Source: Acidobacteriota bacterium
GTDB lineage: Bacteria; Acidobacteriota; Thermoanaerobaculia; Multivoradales; JBCCEF01
Direction of reading: 5' to 3'
Length of the DNA stretch: 45,604 bases
Assembly: GCA_039028635.1 (NCBI GenBank)
Contig: JBCCHV010000057.1
Span: forward strand, 1-45,604
Shown: in pieces, positions 16,950 through 27,000 of the stretch
Layout: the number at the start of each line of letters is the position of its first letter
Position numbering within the stretch: position 1 is the stretch's first letter
Notes under the pieces: model-generated
What the model saw: only the letters and a program-made list of their open reading frames with translations
What the model was told of the DNA's origin: nothing
The model's database searches: none
Program-made: the position numbers and the translations under genes

Positions 16950-18194
16950 TCACCGCGCCTCGGGCGGTCCCTCACCGGTAGCGTTGGGATCGAGGCCTCG
17001 CGGCAGCAGCAGCCACAGGAGCGCCGGGCTCTTCATGCGCCCCGCCACCTCGGCGGCGGCGGCGCCGGGCCCCCAAAAAACGTCGCCCCGCACCGGACCG
17101 CGGATCGCGCCGCCAGTGTCCTGGGCGATCAGCAGCCGCCGCAGGGGCAGGTCCGCTTCGCCAATGCGCGGTGAGGGAGCCGTGCTGTCGATCCAGATCG
17201 GCGCCCCGAGGGGCAAGAACTGGCGATCCACGGCCAGCGAGCGCTCGGGGGTCAACACCACCCCTTGACTCCCGATCGGCCCCGCCTGGTCGAGCTCGCG
17301 AAAGAAGATGTAGGAACGGTTTTCGGCCATCAGCGCGGCCGCCGCCGCGCCGTTCTGCTCCAGCCAGCGCCGAATCGACTGCATCGAAACCTCTTCCCGC
17401 AGGAGCTCGCCCCGGTCCACGAGAGAGCGTCCGATGGCGTGGTAGGGATGGCCGTTCTGCGCCGCATAGCCCACCCGCATCGCCGTCCCGTCATCGAGCT
17501 CGAGCCGCCCCGAGCCCTGGATGTGGAGGAAGAAGGCGTCGATCGGATCGTCGACCCAGGCCAGCTCGAGACCACGGCCGGCGAGGGAACCGGTGTCGAG
17601 GGCGGCGCGATCGTCGAAGGGTCGCAGCTTGCCAGCCTGAATTCGCCCCGCCAGCCGCCGCCCCTCGAGGTCGTCACGGAACTGGCCGAGATCGACCGAG
17701 ACCAGCTCCGGTGGTCGCCGATAAAGGGGGTGGGCGAAGCGCTCCGAGGGGCGCCGGCTGCCGTTCAAGGTGGGCTCGTAGTAGCCCGTCAACAGGCCTT
17801 CCTCGGTCTCGCCATCGAGCACCTGCCAGGGCCGGAAGTGGCGCTCGAAGAATTCCCGCGGCGCGTTCTCGGCGCCGGCCACGGAGTCGCAGGCCGGACG
17901 CCAGTCGGCGAGCGTCCCGGCCAAACCGTCGGAGCTCACCGAGTTGCCGTCGTCGCGCCGGCTCCAGCGCCGGCAGGTGCGCTCGAAGGCGACCAGGGCC
18001 GCCCCATGATCGTCCTCGGCCCAGCCGGCGAGGGCCGAGAGCTCGGCCGCCACCAGCACCCGCTGCGGCGGCGCGGGCAGCTCGGTTTCGGTGCTGGCCG
18101 GTGGCTCGACCTCTGCCGGCGGGGGCCAGAAGGTCGCCGCCAGCGCCCACAGCAGGAGCACGGCACACAGGCCTTGCCAGATCCGGAGAGTCAT
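16950..18194 (-). CDS. mltA: MltA-type membrane-bound lytic murein transglycosylase
   Basis: This 414-aa protein has an N-terminal membrane anchor (IWQGLCAVLLLWALAATFW) without a proper lipobox, unlike E. coli MltA. The MltA double-psi barrel and 3D domain follow: LTGYYEPTLNGSR, FFLHIQGSGRLELDDG, GYAAQNGHPYHAIGR, NRSYIFFRE, VDRQFLPLGAPIW, and AQDTGGAIRGPVRGDVFWG. The last contains the catalytic Asp359, equivalent to Asp308 of E. coli MltA. It cleaves the MurNAc-GlcNAc glycan bond to form 1,6-anhydroMurNAc. It is the last gene of a five-gene envelope operon; its ATG overlaps the stop of the preceding phosphodiesterase gene (ATGA). Confidence 0.94.
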   Translation of the reverse strand: MTLRIWQGLCAVLLLWALAATFWPPPAEVEPPASTETELPAPPQRVLVAAELSALAGWAEDDHGAALVAFERTCRRWSRRDDGNSVSSDGLAGTLADWRPACDSVAGAENAPREFFERHFRPWQVLDGETEEGLLTGYYEPTLNGSRRPSERFAHPLYRRPPELVSVDLGQFRDDLEGRRLAGRIQAGKLRPFDDRAALDTGSLAGRGLELAWVDDPIDAFFLHIQGSGRLELDDGTAMRVGYAAQNGHPYHAIGRSLVDRGELLREEVSMQSIRRWLEQNGAAAAALMAENRSYIFFRELDQAGPIGSQGVVLTPERSLAVDRQFLPLGAPIWIDSTAPSPRIGEADLPLRRLLIAQDTGGAIRGPVRGDVFWGPGAAAAEVAGRMKSPALLWLLLPRGLDPNATGEGPPEAR

Positions 18195-20161
18195 GGTGCG
18201 GGATCGAGCAGTGCCGTCACCACCCGTCCTTCGGCCTGCGCCGGGGCCGGAATGCCGAGCACCGCGGCGAGGGTCGGGGCGAAGTCGATGTGGCGCATGG
18301 CGGGAGCGACGACACCGCGAGCGAAGCCCGGGCCCTGGGCATAGAAGATGGCGTGCATCGAGCGCCGACGGGGCGGAAAGCCGTGCTGTCCGGCTCCCCA
18401 GGGCAGGCGAGTCGGCGCCACCACCGCCTCACCGCGCCACGCGCGCGGATAGTAGCCGGGAGCGGGGTCGAAGTAGAGATCACCGCCGGCGACACCTCCG
18501 CCGCCGAGCTCCGGCTCCTCCTCCGGACGGAAGACCCGTCGCACCAGCGCCTCGCCGGTCAATGGATCGCGCGCCGCGAGCAATGCCGCCGCCGCTTGGT
18601 CGAGGACCCGCGAGCGCTGGTCGAGGGGAACGATGCCCTGCTTCCAAGAAACGTCGTTGACCTTGATCGAGAAGGCATCGCCGAAGGCCGGTGCCAGAGC
18701 CCGGGTGCGGCCGAGGTCGATGCCCCCGTCGGCGCGCCACACCAGCAGTCCGGCCGCTGCGAGCACCTCGTTGACCAGCAGGTTCTGGCCGACGCCGGCC
18801 ATGCCGTGATCGCTGGTCAAAGCCACCGAGGATCCGGCCGGCAACGCCGCGGTGATCGCTCCCAACCAGTCGTCCAGCAGGACGAAGACACGGTGATAGT
18901 AGGGCTCGATGCGGGCCGCCATCGCGGCATCGTGGCGCGGCGAGGCCGGATCGAGGAGCCCCATCCAGGTATGCCCGGCGGGATCCGCCATCGGAAGGTA
19001 GTGAAAAACCACCTCCGGGCGCCAGCGCTGCAGGGCCCACAGGGTGGCGCGCCGGCTGAGCTCGACATCGAGAGCGGTGAGCTCGAGCACCCGGTCCTCG
19101 GCTTCGCCGCTTCCCCCCATCATCATCGGGGGCCCGAGGGCGCCATCCTCGTAGAGCCGGAACTGGGTATCGTGGAATCCCGGGTAGGCGCGGCGGTAGG
19201 CCTCGAGCTCGGCCTCCGGGGCCAGTCCGTCGAGGTGGTGGACGGCGCGGCGGTAGAGCATCACGTCGCGGCCGTCCGGCGACAGCGCGAAGAGACGGAA
19301 GAGGGTATGACCGCGCTGCTCGCCATCGCTGACCGCCACGGCCTTGCTCCAGCTTCCGAGATCGCTCGCGGTGGCGCTCGCGGGCCGCAACCGGAAGCCA
19401 CACTCGGGAGATGCCTCGCCCTGACAGACGCGCGCCGTGTCGAGACCTTGGGTGGCGACCTCGGGATCGTCGAAGAGCAGAGTCAGAAATCTGCTGTCCC
19501 CCACCTCCTCGACGATTTCGAGGCTGCCCGGCGGCGCCCGCCAGGCCTCGCGGGCCGGTTGCGCCGCGGCGGCGGTCAAGACCCGGCTCCTGGCGATCAC
19601 GTTCTCGAAGCCACTCACCGAGAGATAGCGTTCGGCGGGCACCCCGGCGGCGACCAGCTCGCGGCGATGGGGTTGCGGTGGGTAGGACTGGGTGGCCGAG
19701 AGCACCACCACCCGCTTGCCGGCTTTCGCCGCCGTGACGTACAGCGGCTCGGCGAGCAGCGCTTCCGAGCTGAAGCCACGACGCCGCTCGAGCAAGGTGT
19801 GCTCAGCGGCGGGCAGCAGGGGTGTCGAGTTGCCGCTGATGCCGTTGCAGCTCGCGCCGCAGCCAGTCCACAAGACGGCATGGCCAACGGCGGTCTTCGA
19901 AGGTAGGCCGACAATGCTGTGCTCGGCACCGGCTCCCGCCTCCGCCAGGCGAGCCAGATGGGGCAGCCGGCCGTCTGCCAGCAGCTCGTCGACGACCAGA
20001 TCGCCGGCGCCATCCCACGAGACGATCAGCATCAAGGGTGGTGCGGGGAGCGCTCGCCCCTCGTCAAGGGCCCGAAGCTCGCCCGGAGACGTCGCCCGCG
20101 GGGCCTGGCTGCAAGCGAGAGCCAGAGCGGCGACGCCCAGCATCGTCGCCCACGCTCTCAT
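18191..20161 (-). CDS. Nucleotide pyrophosphatase/phosphodiesterase-like lipoprotein
   Basis: This 656-aa protein has the lipobox LALAC (Cys17), then an alkaline-phosphatase-superfamily domain of the type I phosphodiesterase/NPP kind. Metal Asp50 is in MLIVSWDGAG, nucleophile Thr90 in GLPSKTAVGH, then YLPMADPAGHTWMG, ALTSDHGMAG and late metal His in WGAGQHGF and MRHIDFAPT. Known relatives hydrolyse phosphodiester or pyrophosphate bonds in nucleotides or lipid head groups; the substrate here is unknown. At 656 aa it is longer than a minimal NPP domain because of an insertion between the nucleophile and the central metal motif. It lies 6 nt after the DUF2147 gene and overlaps mltA, suggesting a job at the cell envelope. 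Confidence 0.85.
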   Translation of the reverse strand: MRAWATMLGVAALALACSQAPRATSPGELRALDEGRALPAPPLMLIVSWDGAGDLVVDELLADGRLPHLARLAEAGAGAEHSIVGLPSKTAVGHAVLWTGCGASCNGISGNSTPLLPAAEHTLLERRRGFSSEALLAEPLYVTAAKAGKRVVVLSATQSYPPQPHRRELVAAGVPAERYLSVSGFENVIARSRVLTAAAAQPAREAWRAPPGSLEIVEEVGDSRFLTLLFDDPEVATQGLDTARVCQGEASPECGFRLRPASATASDLGSWSKAVAVSDGEQRGHTLFRLFALSPDGRDVMLYRRAVHHLDGLAPEAELEAYRRAYPGFHDTQFRLYEDGALGPPMMMGGSGEAEDRVLELTALDVELSRRATLWALQRWRPEVVFHYLPMADPAGHTWMGLLDPASPRHDAAMAARIEPYYHRVFVLLDDWLGAITAALPAGSSVALTSDHGMAGVGQNLLVNEVLAAAGLLVWRADGGIDLGRTRALAPAFGDAFSIKVNDVSWKQGIVPLDQRSRVLDQAAAALLAARDPLTGEALVRRVFRPEEEPELGGGGVAGGDLYFDPAPGYYPRAWRGEAVVAPTRLPWGAGQHGFPPRRRSMHAIFYAQGPGFARGVVAPAMRHIDFAPTLAAVLGIPAPAQAEGRVVTALLDPAP

Positions 20162-20167
20162 CGGACC

Positions 20168-20677
20168 TCAGCCTCCGCTCGGCAGCGAGCCGGCCTGGAC
20201 CTGCCGTCGAACGCGGCTCCAGCGGGTGCTGCGACCGAGCAACGAGATGCCCACGAAGCCGCGCAGACCGAGGACATCATCGGACTCCAACCAGGCCTTG
20301 GAGCGATAGGTCTTGCCGTTGTCCGGATCGTAGATGGTGGCGCCATTCCAGCCACCGTCGCCGTCGTAGCGGAAGCCTTCGAGGATCTCGAGGCCGACGA
20401 GCGGTCGACCGCGCCGGTCGGGATCGGGGTTCTCGCGATCGACCTTCTGCATTCCAGCCATGCCGTGACGATCTTCGGGGCCGTAGTTGGGCTTTTCGAG
20501 CCAGACGATGCGCCCGCCGTAGGTGTCCCCGCGGCGAAAGATTTCGACATGGGCGATGCCGTCGTCGCTCGGGGCGGAGGCCCAAATACCCAGGATTCGA
20601 TCACCATCGCTAGCGAGAAGGGGAGCTCCTGACAAACAGAAAAACAGACAACAAAACAACATCCACCGTACCTTCAT
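20168..20677 (-). CDS. Exported DUF2147-family protein
   Basis: This is a 169-aa secreted protein. The signal peptide MLFCCLFFCLSGAPLLAS contains several Cys but no clear lipobox. The DUF2147 beta-barrel pattern follows: ILGIWAS, HVEIFRRGDTYGGRIVWLE, NPDPDRRGRPLVGLEILEGF, and DPDNGKTYRSKAWLE. The function of DUF2147 is not established; members are exported and often occur with lipid or envelope genes. It is translationally coupled to the upstream methyltransferase (ATGA overlap at 20674-20677) and followed by the phosphodiesterase gene after 6 nt. Confidence 0.88.
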   Translation of the reverse strand: MKVRWMLFCCLFFCLSGAPLLASDGDRILGIWASAPSDDGIAHVEIFRRGDTYGGRIVWLEKPNYGPEDRHGMAGMQKVDRENPDPDRRGRPLVGLEILEGFRYDGDGGWNGATIYDPDNGKTYRSKAWLESDDVLGLRGFVGISLLGRSTRWSRVRRQVQAGSLPSGG

Positions 20678-21846
20678 CTCTTGGTCTCCGTCCTGGATCC
20701 AGGGTAGAGGTCAAAGGGCAATATGCGGGCATCGAGGGGCCCATTGCGGACCGCGACTCGCCGTCGCGGCTTCAGCCCGATGTGCTTGCCTCGGCTGTCG
20801 CCACCGGCCAGCACGACGGCCTGCCAGCCAGAATACCGCCCTTTCAACAAATCCCCCAAGCGCCGCCACTGCTCCGGTCCGGCGTCGAGGCGCTCACCGT
20901 AGGGCGGGTTGATCAGCACCAAACCCGGTCGCGCCGGAGGATCGAGGGCAAAGCCGTCACCCACCTGCAATCGACTCACCGCGTCCAGGCCCGCCCGGGT
21001 GAGGTTCTCCCGCGCCGCCGACACCGCTTCCGGATCGTGATCGACCCCGACGATTTCGAGCTCCGAGCAGGCGCCCTGCGAGCGCTCCCCCTTGATCGCC
21101 GTCAAGGCCCGGCGATCGAGGTTCGGCAGGCGTTCGAAGGCGAAGCCCCGGCGAGTCTCCCCCGGTGCCCGTCCCGAGGCCCAAAGGGCCGCTTCGACGA
21201 GCAGGGTGCCGGTGCCACACATCGGATCGACCACCGGACCTCGGCCATCCCAGGCGGAGGCCAGCACACAGGCCGCCGCCAAGGTCTCGCGCAGCGGCGC
21301 CGTGCCGCTGGATTGGCGATAGCCGCGCCGGTCGAGGGGCTCGCCGGAAGTATCGAGCAGCAGCGTCGCGCGGTCGCGGTGGAGCCAAACTCGCAGGGGA
21401 ACGTCGGGCCGCCGGCGATCGATCGACGAGCGCCGCCGAAAGCGGCCCCGCTGGCCATCCACCAGACCATCCTTGACCCGCAAGCCGACCCAGCGCGTGT
21501 CGCGCACCGCCGAAGCTGTCGAGGTGGCGTGCAGGGCCAGGGTGCGGCCGGGATCGAACAGCTCTTCGACCTTCAGGCCATCCCAATGGCCGCCGCGATG
21601 CCCAATCAACCGCCGCGCTCCGGTGGCGAGGGCATCACCGTCATGGCCCTGCCAACGGCCGAGCTCCACCAGCACGCGATTGGCCGTTCGCAACCACCAG
21701 TTGGCCCGCCAGATATCGCGCCATCGGCCCTCGAAGCGCACCGCCCCGCGCCCCACCGCCACCCCCTTCATGGCGAGATCGCGCAGCTCCTGCTCGAGGA
21801 ACTCCTCGAGACCGAGAGCGCAAGTGGCGACGATTCGCAAGGCCAT
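20674..21846 (-). CDS. THUMP-domain RNA methyltransferase (RlmL/COG0116 family)
   Basis: This 390-aa protein has an N-terminal ferredoxin-like/THUMP region (residues 1-160, opening MALRIVATCALGLEEFLEQE), then a UPF0020-type class I methyltransferase. The methyltransferase shows PLRETLAAACV, the SAM site VVDPMCGTGTLLVEAA, VGVDHDPEAVSAARENL and the catalytic LINPPYGERL motif of N2-guanine methyltransferases. It corresponds to the RlmL half of the E. coli RlmKL fusion, which makes m2G2445 in 23S rRNA; the exact target here is not proven. It starts 5 nt after the sulfatase-like gene stop, and its stop overlaps the DUF2147 start. A housekeeping RNA enzyme inside an envelope operon is odd. Confidence 0.9.
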   Translation of the reverse strand: MALRIVATCALGLEEFLEQELRDLAMKGVAVGRGAVRFEGRWRDIWRANWWLRTANRVLVELGRWQGHDGDALATGARRLIGHRGGHWDGLKVEELFDPGRTLALHATSTASAVRDTRWVGLRVKDGLVDGQRGRFRRRSSIDRRRPDVPLRVWLHRDRATLLLDTSGEPLDRRGYRQSSGTAPLRETLAAACVLASAWDGRGPVVDPMCGTGTLLVEAALWASGRAPGETRRGFAFERLPNLDRRALTAIKGERSQGACSELEIVGVDHDPEAVSAARENLTRAGLDAVSRLQVGDGFALDPPARPGLVLINPPYGERLDAGPEQWRRLGDLLKGRYSGWQAVVLAGGDSRGKHIGLKPRRRVAVRNGPLDARILPFDLYPGSRTETKR

Positions 21847-21851
21847 CCGAG

Positions 21852-23792
21852 TCAGGGCTCCTGGCGGGCAGCGAGCTCGGCCAGCCAGCGCCGGGCCTGG
21901 CGCCCTTCCGGCGCCTCAGGAGCCAGCTCGACGGTGCGCTCGAGGACCCGCTTGGCGGCGGGCCAGTCGCCGCGGGCCAGGTGCACCTGGCCGAGGACCA
22001 GCCAGACCGTCGGCCAGCTCGGCAGCAGCTCCGTGGCACGGCGCAATCGTTGCGCGGCGGCGGTCGTGTCCCCAGCCGCCAGCTCGACCTGCGCCAGCCG
22101 CGTCAGGAGCGCCGCGCTGTCGGCTCCGGCCTGGGCGGCGGCGGTCAACAGGCGGCGTTCTTCCACCGCCCGCCCGGCACGGGCCGCCAGCTCGGCCCGG
22201 CGCAGCCAGGCCGAAGCCGAACGCGGATCGAGCTCGATGGCACGCCGGTACTCGGCTTCGGCCGCCGGCAGATCGCCGACCTCGGCGAGGGCGTCGCCGA
22301 GGCTGATCCGCAGCAGGTCGAGACCCGGGTTGAGGCGCACCGCCTGGCGGTAGGAAGCCACCGCCCCGGCAAGATCACCGCCGGCCCCTTGGGCGCGCGC
22401 CAGATTGGTCCAGAAGGGCAGGTTCTTGGGGTCGACCTTCACCAACTCCCGCAGGGTCGCCAGGGCGACCGGAACGTCGCCTCGCTGGAGCTGCTCCTTG
22501 GCCTCGGCGAGGCGGTTCAAGAGCACCATGCCGTCCTTGGGGTCACGCCGCCGGTCGCCGACACCGCCGGCGGTGTAGCCCAGGCTGCGCACCGCGGCGG
22601 CGAGCTCGGCGTCGACCCCGGCGGGCTCGGCCTGGCGGTCGCCCATCTCCGCCTCGAGGCGGCGTAGCTGGCGCTTGAGGCGGCGCGCGACGCGACTTTC
22701 CTCGGCCAGCCGATTGTGATCTTCGGCGGGGTCCCGAGCGACGTCGAAGAGCTCCGGCTTCGGCGCCACCACCAACCTCCAAGCACCGTCCGTCAGGGCC
22801 GTCAGGGGCGACCAGCCGTAGGCCCGCGCCGGCAGGGTCGACTCGCTGAACACCGCCTCCGGCGGAGGCTTCGGTCGCTGCGGAAAAACCCCCGGTAGAA
22901 CCGTACCGGGCAGCTCTCCGACCCGCGCCAGCGCCGTCAGGGTGGGCGCCAGGCGCCGAGCCGCCACCGTCTCCGTCACCACCTTGCCGGTCGGGACCCC
23001 GGGACCGGCGAGCATCAGCGGCACCTCGACCACGGCGCGGTAGAGGAAGATGCCATGGCCTTTTTCTCCGTGCTCACCAAGGGACTCGCCGTGATCCGCC
23101 ACCACCGCCACCAGGGCACCATCGGGGATGGCCGCGAGCAAGCGACCGAGCTCGGTGTCGACCTTCTCGATTTCCCCTCGGTAACCGTCGCGGGCCTCGG
23201 CCGCCGGCTGGTAAGGAGCATGGGGGTCGTAGTAGTGCACCCAGAGAAAGAATGGCTTGCCGCCGGCACGGCCGGCCAGCCAGCGACGCGCTGCTGCCGT
23301 GACCGCGGTCGCATCGCGCTCCGCATAGCCGTACTCGCCGGTGACCTCGGCAGCCATCGAGTCGTCGTAGTGGTCGAAACCACGAGCCAAGCCGAAGCGC
23401 CGGTCGAGCACCCGCGAGGCCACCACCGCCGCGGTGGCATAGCCGGCGGCGGCGAACCGCGTCGCCAGCGTCGGAAGATCGCCGGGCAGGGCGCTCAGGC
23501 CGTTGTCGCGCACGCCGTGTTCCGGAGGATCGAGGCCGGTGAGCAGCGAGGCATGGGCCGGCAACGTGATGGGAGCGGCGGTGATGGCGCGATCGAAGCG
23601 CACGCCGCGTTCGGCGATGCCGTCGAGATTCGGCGTCCGCGCGGCGCCGCCGTAGGCACCGAGGGCATCGCTGCGGGTCGTGTCGAGGGTCACCAAGAGG
23701 ACATTCGGCGGGCCTTCGGCAGCGACCGATCCGCTGCTCCCGAGAAGGGCTAGGACCAGTGCAACGGCCGGCGAAATGGGCTTGTTCATCAT
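21852..23792 (-). CDS. Exported sulfatase-like protein with C-terminal TPR repeats
   Basis: This is a 646-aa protein. The signal peptide MNKPISPAVALVLALLGSSG ends near SVAA-EG. The alkaline-phosphatase-superfamily domain has Asp37 in NVLLVTLDTTRSD, Thr76 in the nucleophile position (TLPAHASLLTG; formylglycine Cys/Ser and the following Arg are absent, Arg replaced by His80), WVHYYDPHAPY and ADHGESLGEH. The domain closes with SLGYT, after which five to six TPR-like repeats run to the end, for example LAEVGDLPAAEAEYRRAIEL. The likely location is periplasmic, and the substrate is unknown. The start at 23792 has GAGG seven nt upstream. It is first in the five-gene operon with the methyltransferase, DUF2147, phosphodiesterase and mltA. 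Confidence 0.87.
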   Translation of the reverse strand: MMNKPISPAVALVLALLGSSGSVAAEGPPNVLLVTLDTTRSDALGAYGGAARTPNLDGIAERGVRFDRAITAAPITLPAHASLLTGLDPPEHGVRDNGLSALPGDLPTLATRFAAAGYATAAVVASRVLDRRFGLARGFDHYDDSMAAEVTGEYGYAERDATAVTAAARRWLAGRAGGKPFFLWVHYYDPHAPYQPAAEARDGYRGEIEKVDTELGRLLAAIPDGALVAVVADHGESLGEHGEKGHGIFLYRAVVEVPLMLAGPGVPTGKVVTETVAARRLAPTLTALARVGELPGTVLPGVFPQRPKPPPEAVFSESTLPARAYGWSPLTALTDGAWRLVVAPKPELFDVARDPAEDHNRLAEESRVARRLKRQLRRLEAEMGDRQAEPAGVDAELAAAVRSLGYTAGGVGDRRRDPKDGMVLLNRLAEAKEQLQRGDVPVALATLRELVKVDPKNLPFWTNLARAQGAGGDLAGAVASYRQAVRLNPGLDLLRISLGDALAEVGDLPAAEAEYRRAIELDPRSASAWLRRAELAARAGRAVEERRLLTAAAQAGADSAALLTRLAQVELAAGDTTAAAQRLRRATELLPSWPTVWLVLGQVHLARGDWPAAKRVLERTVELAPEAPEGRQARRWLAELAARQEP

Positions 23793-23808
23793 GGAAGTGC
23801 CTCGGGGA

Positions 23809-23835
23809 GGCCGATACCTCGGCCCAGGGATCCCT
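23809..23835 (-). promoter_or_regulatory. Structured 5' leader of the sulfatase-like/mltA operon
   Basis: Two adjacent perfect inverted repeats lie just before the SD: GGCCGA-TACC-TCGGCC (23809-23824) and AGGGATCCCT (23826-23835). A TAGCAT box follows upstream (plus-strand ATGCTA at about 23837-23842). They could shape translation of the first gene. Confidence 0.35.
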
Positions 23836-23917
23836 ATGCTATCGTCGAAAGTCAGTCGATCGACCGAAGGAATGTCCTTCTCCGCCCACACGCGATGGGT
23901 TGTCTGCTGGAATCGAG

Positions 23918-23933
23918 GGATTGGGGCCAATCC
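23918..23933. promoter_or_regulatory. Palindrome in the divergent intergenic region
   Basis: GGATTGG-GG-CCAATCC forms a perfect 7-bp dyad. It lies between the minus-strand sulfatase-like operon and the plus-strand protease gene, where an operator would be expected. No regulator is assigned. Confidence 0.25.
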
Positions 23934-24015
23934 TTGATGACGGTGGTGAGCTTCGAAGCGCGCCTGGCGGGACCGGTCGACAGGTTTTGATTTATTTGTC
24001 AAGGAGACCGCTACG

Positions 24016-27000
24016 ATGGTTCGCAACCGCTGGTTTGCCGTGGGGACGGTTGTCCTCGCGGTGCTCGTCACTGCCCCACTCTTCGCCTTTCGCCAGCCGG
24101 ACGAGTCGCCGGCTCGCCAGAAGTCCTACCGCCACGCCGACCTCTACATCGGCAACCTTCTGTTTCCGGCGGAGAGCCTTCCGGTTGGAGCCGTGGCGAC
24201 GGCCCAGCAAAGCCTCGCGAGCCTCGGCCTGCCCGCCAGCAAGGCCCGCATGGACATCCGCAGCGGCCGCTGGGGCACTCTCCTGCCCTCCGACCCGATC
24301 CTTCCCGGCCGCGGCAACAGCCTGACCTGGCAGAGCCTGCGAACCGCCGCCCCGGCATCTCAGGAAGACTATGAATCGGTCGCCTGGGACGCCTTCTATG
24401 GTTACCTGTCGGCGCGCCAGAACGCTCTCGGCCTCGACCTCGACGAACTGCAGAATCCCGGCCGCGTGGCGGTTCACGGGGACGGAAAGATCGTCCAGAT
24501 CAACGTGCCACGCGAGTACCACGGCATTCGGGTCCGCGACAGCTTCCTGACCGCCGTCATCAACAACGGCAATCTGGTGCTGTTCGGCGCCCAGAAGTGG
24601 GGCGACCTCGGCATTTCGACGATTCCGGCTCTCACCGCCGAGGAGGCCAGGGACAAGGTCGGCCGCTACCTCTCGCCGCTGATCGCCGACGCGACCTGGC
24701 GCAAGCCCCACCTCGAGATCATTCCGATGGCCGTCGGCACCGAGATGTCGCGCATCGCCGTCGGCCAGGGCTACACCTATCGTTTGGTCTGGGTGATCAG
24801 CCCGAAATTCTCGACCGACCTCGCCAACTGGGAGAGCCTGGTCGACGCCCAGACCGGTGAGCTCCTGTCCTTCGAGGACATGACCGCCTACGCCAGCACC
24901 CGCGCGGTCGAAGGCGGCGTCTTCCCGATCTCCAACGACGGCCTGGCGCCGGACGGTGTCGAGGTGACCTACTCGCTGCCGTTCGTCGATGTGACCAACA
25001 ACGGCGTCACCCGCTTCACCGACACCGGCGGCAACATCCAGTCCTGCATCGATGGCACCATCTCGTCGAGACTCCAGGGTCGCTACATCCAGATGAACGA
25101 CAACTGCGGCGCGATCAGCGAGAGCACCACCGGTGACGTCCTCGACTTCGGCGGCAATCCGCCGCCGAGCATCGACTGTCAGGTCGCCGCCGGCCGCTCG
25201 CCGGGTAACACCCACTCGAGCCGCTCCGGCTACTACGAGCTGACTCGCCTCAACGAGATGGCCCGCAGCCACACGCCGGGCGACAGCTGGCTCAACACGC
25301 CGCTGACCGCCACCATGAACATCAACTCCAACTGCAACGCCTCCGGCGGCGCCGGCGGGGTCAACTTCTTCACCTCCGGCGGCGGCTGCAGCAACACCGG
25401 CGAGCTCGCCGGTGTGTTCGACCACGAGTGGGGTCACGGTCGCGACGCCACCGACCTCGCCCCCGGCTTCTCGTCACCGAGCGAGGGTATTGCCGACATC
25501 TATGCCTCGCTGCGCCTCAACACCTCGTGCATCGGTCGCAACTTCCGCCTCGGCAACCCCTGCAATGGCTACGGTGACCCCTGCAACACCTGCGACGGCG
25601 TGCGCGACATCGACTGGGCGAATCGCAACTCCGGCGTGCCCCACGGCATCGCCTTCATCGACGCCGCCTGCGGTAGCGGTGGCGGCACCCCCTGCGGCGG
25701 CTCGACCCACTGCGAGGGCGCCGTCTACGCCGAGGCCGTGTGGGACCTGTGGAATCGTGACCTGCAGTCGAACTACGGCATGAGCCTCGACACGGCTCGC
25801 GAGATCGCCTCGCGACTGACCTTCCTGGGCGCCAGCCCGGTGGGGAACTGGTACAACTGCGTCGATGGCGCCGGTACCGGCGATGGCTGCAACGCCGATG
25901 GCGGCTACCTCAACTACCTGGCGATCGATGACGACAACGGCGACCTCACCGACGGTACGCCGCACATGCAGGCGATCTTCGACGCCTACGACCGTCATGA
26001 CATCGCTTGCCCGACGCCGGCCGTGCAAGACGCCGGCTGCTCCGGTGCGCCGACAGTGGCGCCGGTGGTCAGCAGCAGCACCTCGGATCGCGCCGCGACC
26101 CTCACCTGGGGCGCCGTGGCCGGCGCGTCGAGCTACCGCATTTTCCGCACCGAGGGCGTCCACGGCTGCGACTTCGGCAAGACCATCGTCGGCGACACGA
26201 CCGATCTCAGCTTCACGGACACCGGCCTGCGCAACGGCGAAGAGTACTTCTACGTCGTCGCAGCGATGGGTGCCACGGGCGAGACCTGCATGAGCCCGGT
26301 GAGCGCCTGCACCAACGTGACGCCGACCGGCTCCGCCAATCTGGTGGTCGACGAGTCGACCGCCGGGGTTCAGATCTTCACCGGTGACGGCGATATCTTC
26401 CTCGACAACTGCGAGGACGCCCGCATCGCCTTCGAGCTGCAGAACATCGGTACCGGCAGCTTGACCAACGTGCGCATCGATTCGGTGACCTCGCCGAGCC
26501 ACCCGGCGATCGACGCTTCGATCACCTTCCCGGCGGTCTCGGCGGCGACGCTGGCGGACGGTTGCGGCATCGCCATCGGCCAGTTCGATTTCCGACCGAC
26601 GGGCTTGGCCCACAACGACACCGTCGAGTTCACCATCGAGGTGACCAGCGACGAGCTGTCGCCGGCAACCAAGACCCACACGGTTCTGGTGCCCTTCACG
26701 GAGTCGGATTTCTCGGCGCCGAGCAACAACCTCTTCGACTTCGAGACCGACTTCGAGAACTGGTCAGTCTTCGAGGGCACCTTCAACCGCACTTCCGCCA
26801 ACGGTGGCGGCAACGGCACCGCCTTCGGCGTCGCGTCGTCCGGTGGCATCGACAATGCCTGCGATCGTGCGCGCTCGCCCCTGGTGTCGCTGAACAACGG
26901 GTCGACCCTGTCGCTGTGGAACAACTTCACCATCGAGAACGTCTCCGGCGGCACCTGGTACGACCGCGCCAACGTCGCGATCGTCGAGACGAACGGCGAC

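Noticed and set aside
24068-25437. Minus-strand frames opposite the large protease
   Set aside because: They show no motif or SD. The plus frame has a signal peptide, propeptide and HEWGH site.
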